Origin: a virus
Length of the DNA stretch: 34,599 bases
Strand: one strand, 5' to 3'
Virus record (IMG/VR): IMGVR_UViG_3300042564_002201
Location: 1 to 34,599 of that record
The notes below the pieces were generated by a model. It saw nothing but the letters and a program-made list of their open reading frames with translations, was not told where the DNA came from and ran no database searches. Positions 33,019 through 34,599 of the stretch are shown one piece after another (position 1 is the stretch's first letter; every line of letters starts with the position of its first letter). Position numbers and translations under genes: made by a program.

Positions 33019-33879
33019 TTATTTCAACCATTTATTTCTTCCATTAAGAAGTATAAGTAACTCATTACCTCTTAATTCCATCATTCTTATATTAGCGTTC
33101 TGTAGATCTCTATAGTAGTCTTTCTTGGCTCTATTAATGATGTATTCCTGAACACCATATTTATTGTTTAATATAGCGTATTTAACATAGCTGTATAAAG
33201 CTTGCTCTGCTAACTTATGAATCATAACATCGTCTCCGTTGTTATATTCTAATCCATCAGAAATATATTCCAGTACGATTACATTGCCACCAACATTTGA
33301 AGAGAATGCCATAACACCTCTTCTCTTATCGATATTGAAATAACCATTACCATTCAAATCTGGATTTAATCCAAAGTTTGCGCTATTTATCTCTGTATTC
33401 ATCGGAGCAGACACTGTAGATATGCTTCTAGATGTATATCTCTTAAAAGTTTCCGTTTCGTTAGCCTCTAAAGGATATCCGTTTTGGTCAAATAATATAT
33501 TATATTCGTGATCTTGCAGGTAAGCAGTTCCTATCAATGTTCTAGAGTCTTTTGACAATGGTCTTAACAATCCATCTTGTCCAACAACAGATACTCTTAC
33601 GTATGATACAAAATCGTGAGGTAATGTTAAAAGCAATGAATCACTTAGTTCTAACTCAACAACCTTAACCTCTTTTAGTGTATCGTAATTAAATTCTTGT
33701 ATACCTCTCTTGAAGTGCTGAAGTACATTATATCTCTTTACGTTAGATAATAGTCTATCATCACCTATTTGTTCTAACATAAAATTATTAACTAATTGAG
33801 ATAAAGATATGTATTGATAGCTTCCCCAATTCTCTTCGTTTTGATAATAATCTATTGGTGGTAAAATTTGATGTGGCAT
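33019..33879 (-). CDS. tail tubular-like protein (T7 gp11/P22 gp4-like)
   Basis: 286 aa. A helical N-terminus (YISLSQLVNNFMLEQ, NVLQHFKRGIQEFNYD), a beta part (LELSDSLLLTLPHDFVSYVRVSVV) and a C-terminal helical segment (LAEQALYSYVKYAILNNKYG) give the architecture of adaptor/tail tubular proteins in crAss-like and T7-like phages. It would sit between portal and nozzle. No enzymatic motif. The identification is by pattern and by gene order. Confidence 0.65.
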   Translation of the reverse strand: MPHQILPPIDYYQNEENWGSYQYISLSQLVNNFMLEQIGDDRLLSNVKRYNVLQHFKRGIQEFNYDTLKEVKVVELELSDSLLLTLPHDFVSYVRVSVVGQDGLLRPLSKDSRTLIGTAYLQDHEYNILFDQNGYPLEANETETFKRYTSRSISTVSAPMNTEINSANFGLNPDLNGNGYFNIDKRRGVMAFSSNVGGNVIVLEYISDGLEYNNGDDVMIHKLAEQALYSYVKYAILNNKYGVQEYIINRAKKDYYRDLQNANIRMMELRGNELLILLNGRNKWLK

Positions 33880-33893
33880 CTATATATCTTTTA

Positions 33894-34599
33894 TTATAAT
33901 TGTTCGTTATTGGTGTTTGCTGTTTCCATAGCTTGACTTATTTGAACTACATCAGCCTCTCTTATTTCAATACCACAGTATCCTAATATCTTTATAACTA
34001 GGTCGCTAAAGAACTGAACTGGTAACTCAAAGTTTTGATAGTCACTTGCCGCTGGATTAAATAATGGATTTCCTGACACACTTTGATAAGTCCATTTAGG
34101 CGCTTTTGGTTTTCTTATGTAAGTTCCAATTATTTTAGCTGTAGTGCTTTCTGGAAATACTCTATATTTTCCTTCAATACCAAAGTATACTGGATATTCG
34201 TCTGTAGGTAATGTTAAGTTGTTATTAACCAATCTGTTAATTTCAAGCTTACTTATCTCCTCAATCTCTCTTCTATTTGTAAATAAGTCGTCTCCAAAAT
34301 ATCTTTCAAGCTTTATTCCTTTATAGAAATCAGTTACCGTATATTGATATATAGGAGTATTAGGTATTATTGTAACACCAGCCTCTTTTACAAACACGTC
34401 AAAAGCTTCTCTAATGTGTTTTGGTATATCGGAGAATTCAGAATTATACATTCTGCTATTTTGTTTTACAATGGATCTTGAGTACTTGTGAAACATTTCT
34501 TCAAATATAGCCATCTGAGCTAATTCAGAATACAAGTTAAACTCCAAAGGACTAACATACCCTCTGTTATCCTTGTTTAATATAGCTAATACAGTCGTG
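33894..34599 (-). CDS. structural protein, 5' end outside the window
   Basis: The frame runs from the stop at 33894 past a TTG at 34547 and stays open to the window edge. Upstream codons read TTVLAILNKDNRGYVSP followed by the residues after the TTG. The segment NKDNRGYVSPLEFNLYSELAQ is like the N-terminal region of a structural protein seen in crAss-like and other Bacteroidota podoviruses, and would be cut if translation started at the TTG. So the true start lies beyond 34599. The remainder is helical, with a beta part (YFGIEGKYRVFPESTTAKIIGTYI). Probably a head-tail or ring protein. Confidence 0.65.
   Translation of the reverse strand, partial: TTVLAILNKDNRGYVSPLEFNLYSELAQMAIFEEMFHKYSRSIVKQNSRMYNSEFSDIPKHIREAFDVFVKEAGVTIIPNTPIYQYTVTDFYKGIKLERYFGDDLFTNRREIEEISKLEINRLVNNNLTLPTDEYPVYFGIEGKYRVFPESTTAKIIGTYIRKPKAPKWTYQSVSGNPLFNPAASDYQNFELPVQFFSDLVIKILGYCGIEIREADVVQISQAMETANTNNEQL

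Overview
This is a phage genome segment whose likely host is in the Bacteroidota. The DNA is AT-rich and genes are packed head to tail, often overlapping by 4-20 bases. Several genes and the RNA region sit behind TAnnTTTG elements, the -7 box of Bacteroidota promoters. Genes recognised by family include an ERF recombinase, a flap exonuclease, a VirE-type primase-helicase, two metallophosphoesterases, a MazG/HisE-like pyrophosphatase and a podovirus-type tail and internal-virion block. The set as a whole points to a short-tailed (podovirus-like) lytic-type phage; the tail and nozzle proteins resemble those of crAss-like and related Bacteroidota podoviruses. No integrase or repressor was recognised. 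The right edge cuts a structural gene, so the head genes probably lie beyond it.

Layout. 1-284: non-coding leader ending in a complete type III hammerhead self-cleaving ribozyme (216-272). 285-4059: about sixteen small + strand genes, mostly of unknown function, several with CxxC zinc-binding pairs; four were too short for a usual ORF cutoff. 4086-7142: promoter, SSB-like protein, terminator-like hairpin, ERF recombinase, flap exonuclease, then small genes. 7143-7960: about 0.8 kb without a credible gene, running from a promoter to a strong terminator. It carries one good CAT-anticodon tRNA, two tRNA-like sequences with abnormal centres, and two other approximately 81-nt elements each closed by a perfect 10-bp stem. 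7992-8155: a second promoter, a short folded RNA and a terminator-like hairpin before the next gene. 8156-16360: replication and DNA metabolism: DUF6291-like protein with internal DNA repeats, primase-helicase, HTH protein, metallophosphoesterase, PD-(D/E)XK nuclease, a second, larger metallophosphoesterase of T5 A1-like architecture, and a NTP-PPase.

16365-16386 is a bidirectional terminator where the left (+) block meets the right (-) block. On the - strand, in order of transcription, are a partial structural gene, a tail tubular-like protein, a 1455-aa nozzle/stabilisation-like protein, a GNAT-like protein, a 183-aa hydrophobic protein, a 436-aa protein and a 3307-aa giant. This order and the approximate character of the proteins match T7 genes 11 to 16 (tail tubes, gp13, and the gp14-15-16 ejected core).

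The most noteworthy signals are RNA: the hammerhead ribozyme in front of the early small-gene block, and the cassette of tRNA-like and stem-closed RNAs at 7143-7960. All functional calls come from reading motifs by eye; nothing was searched or folded by software.
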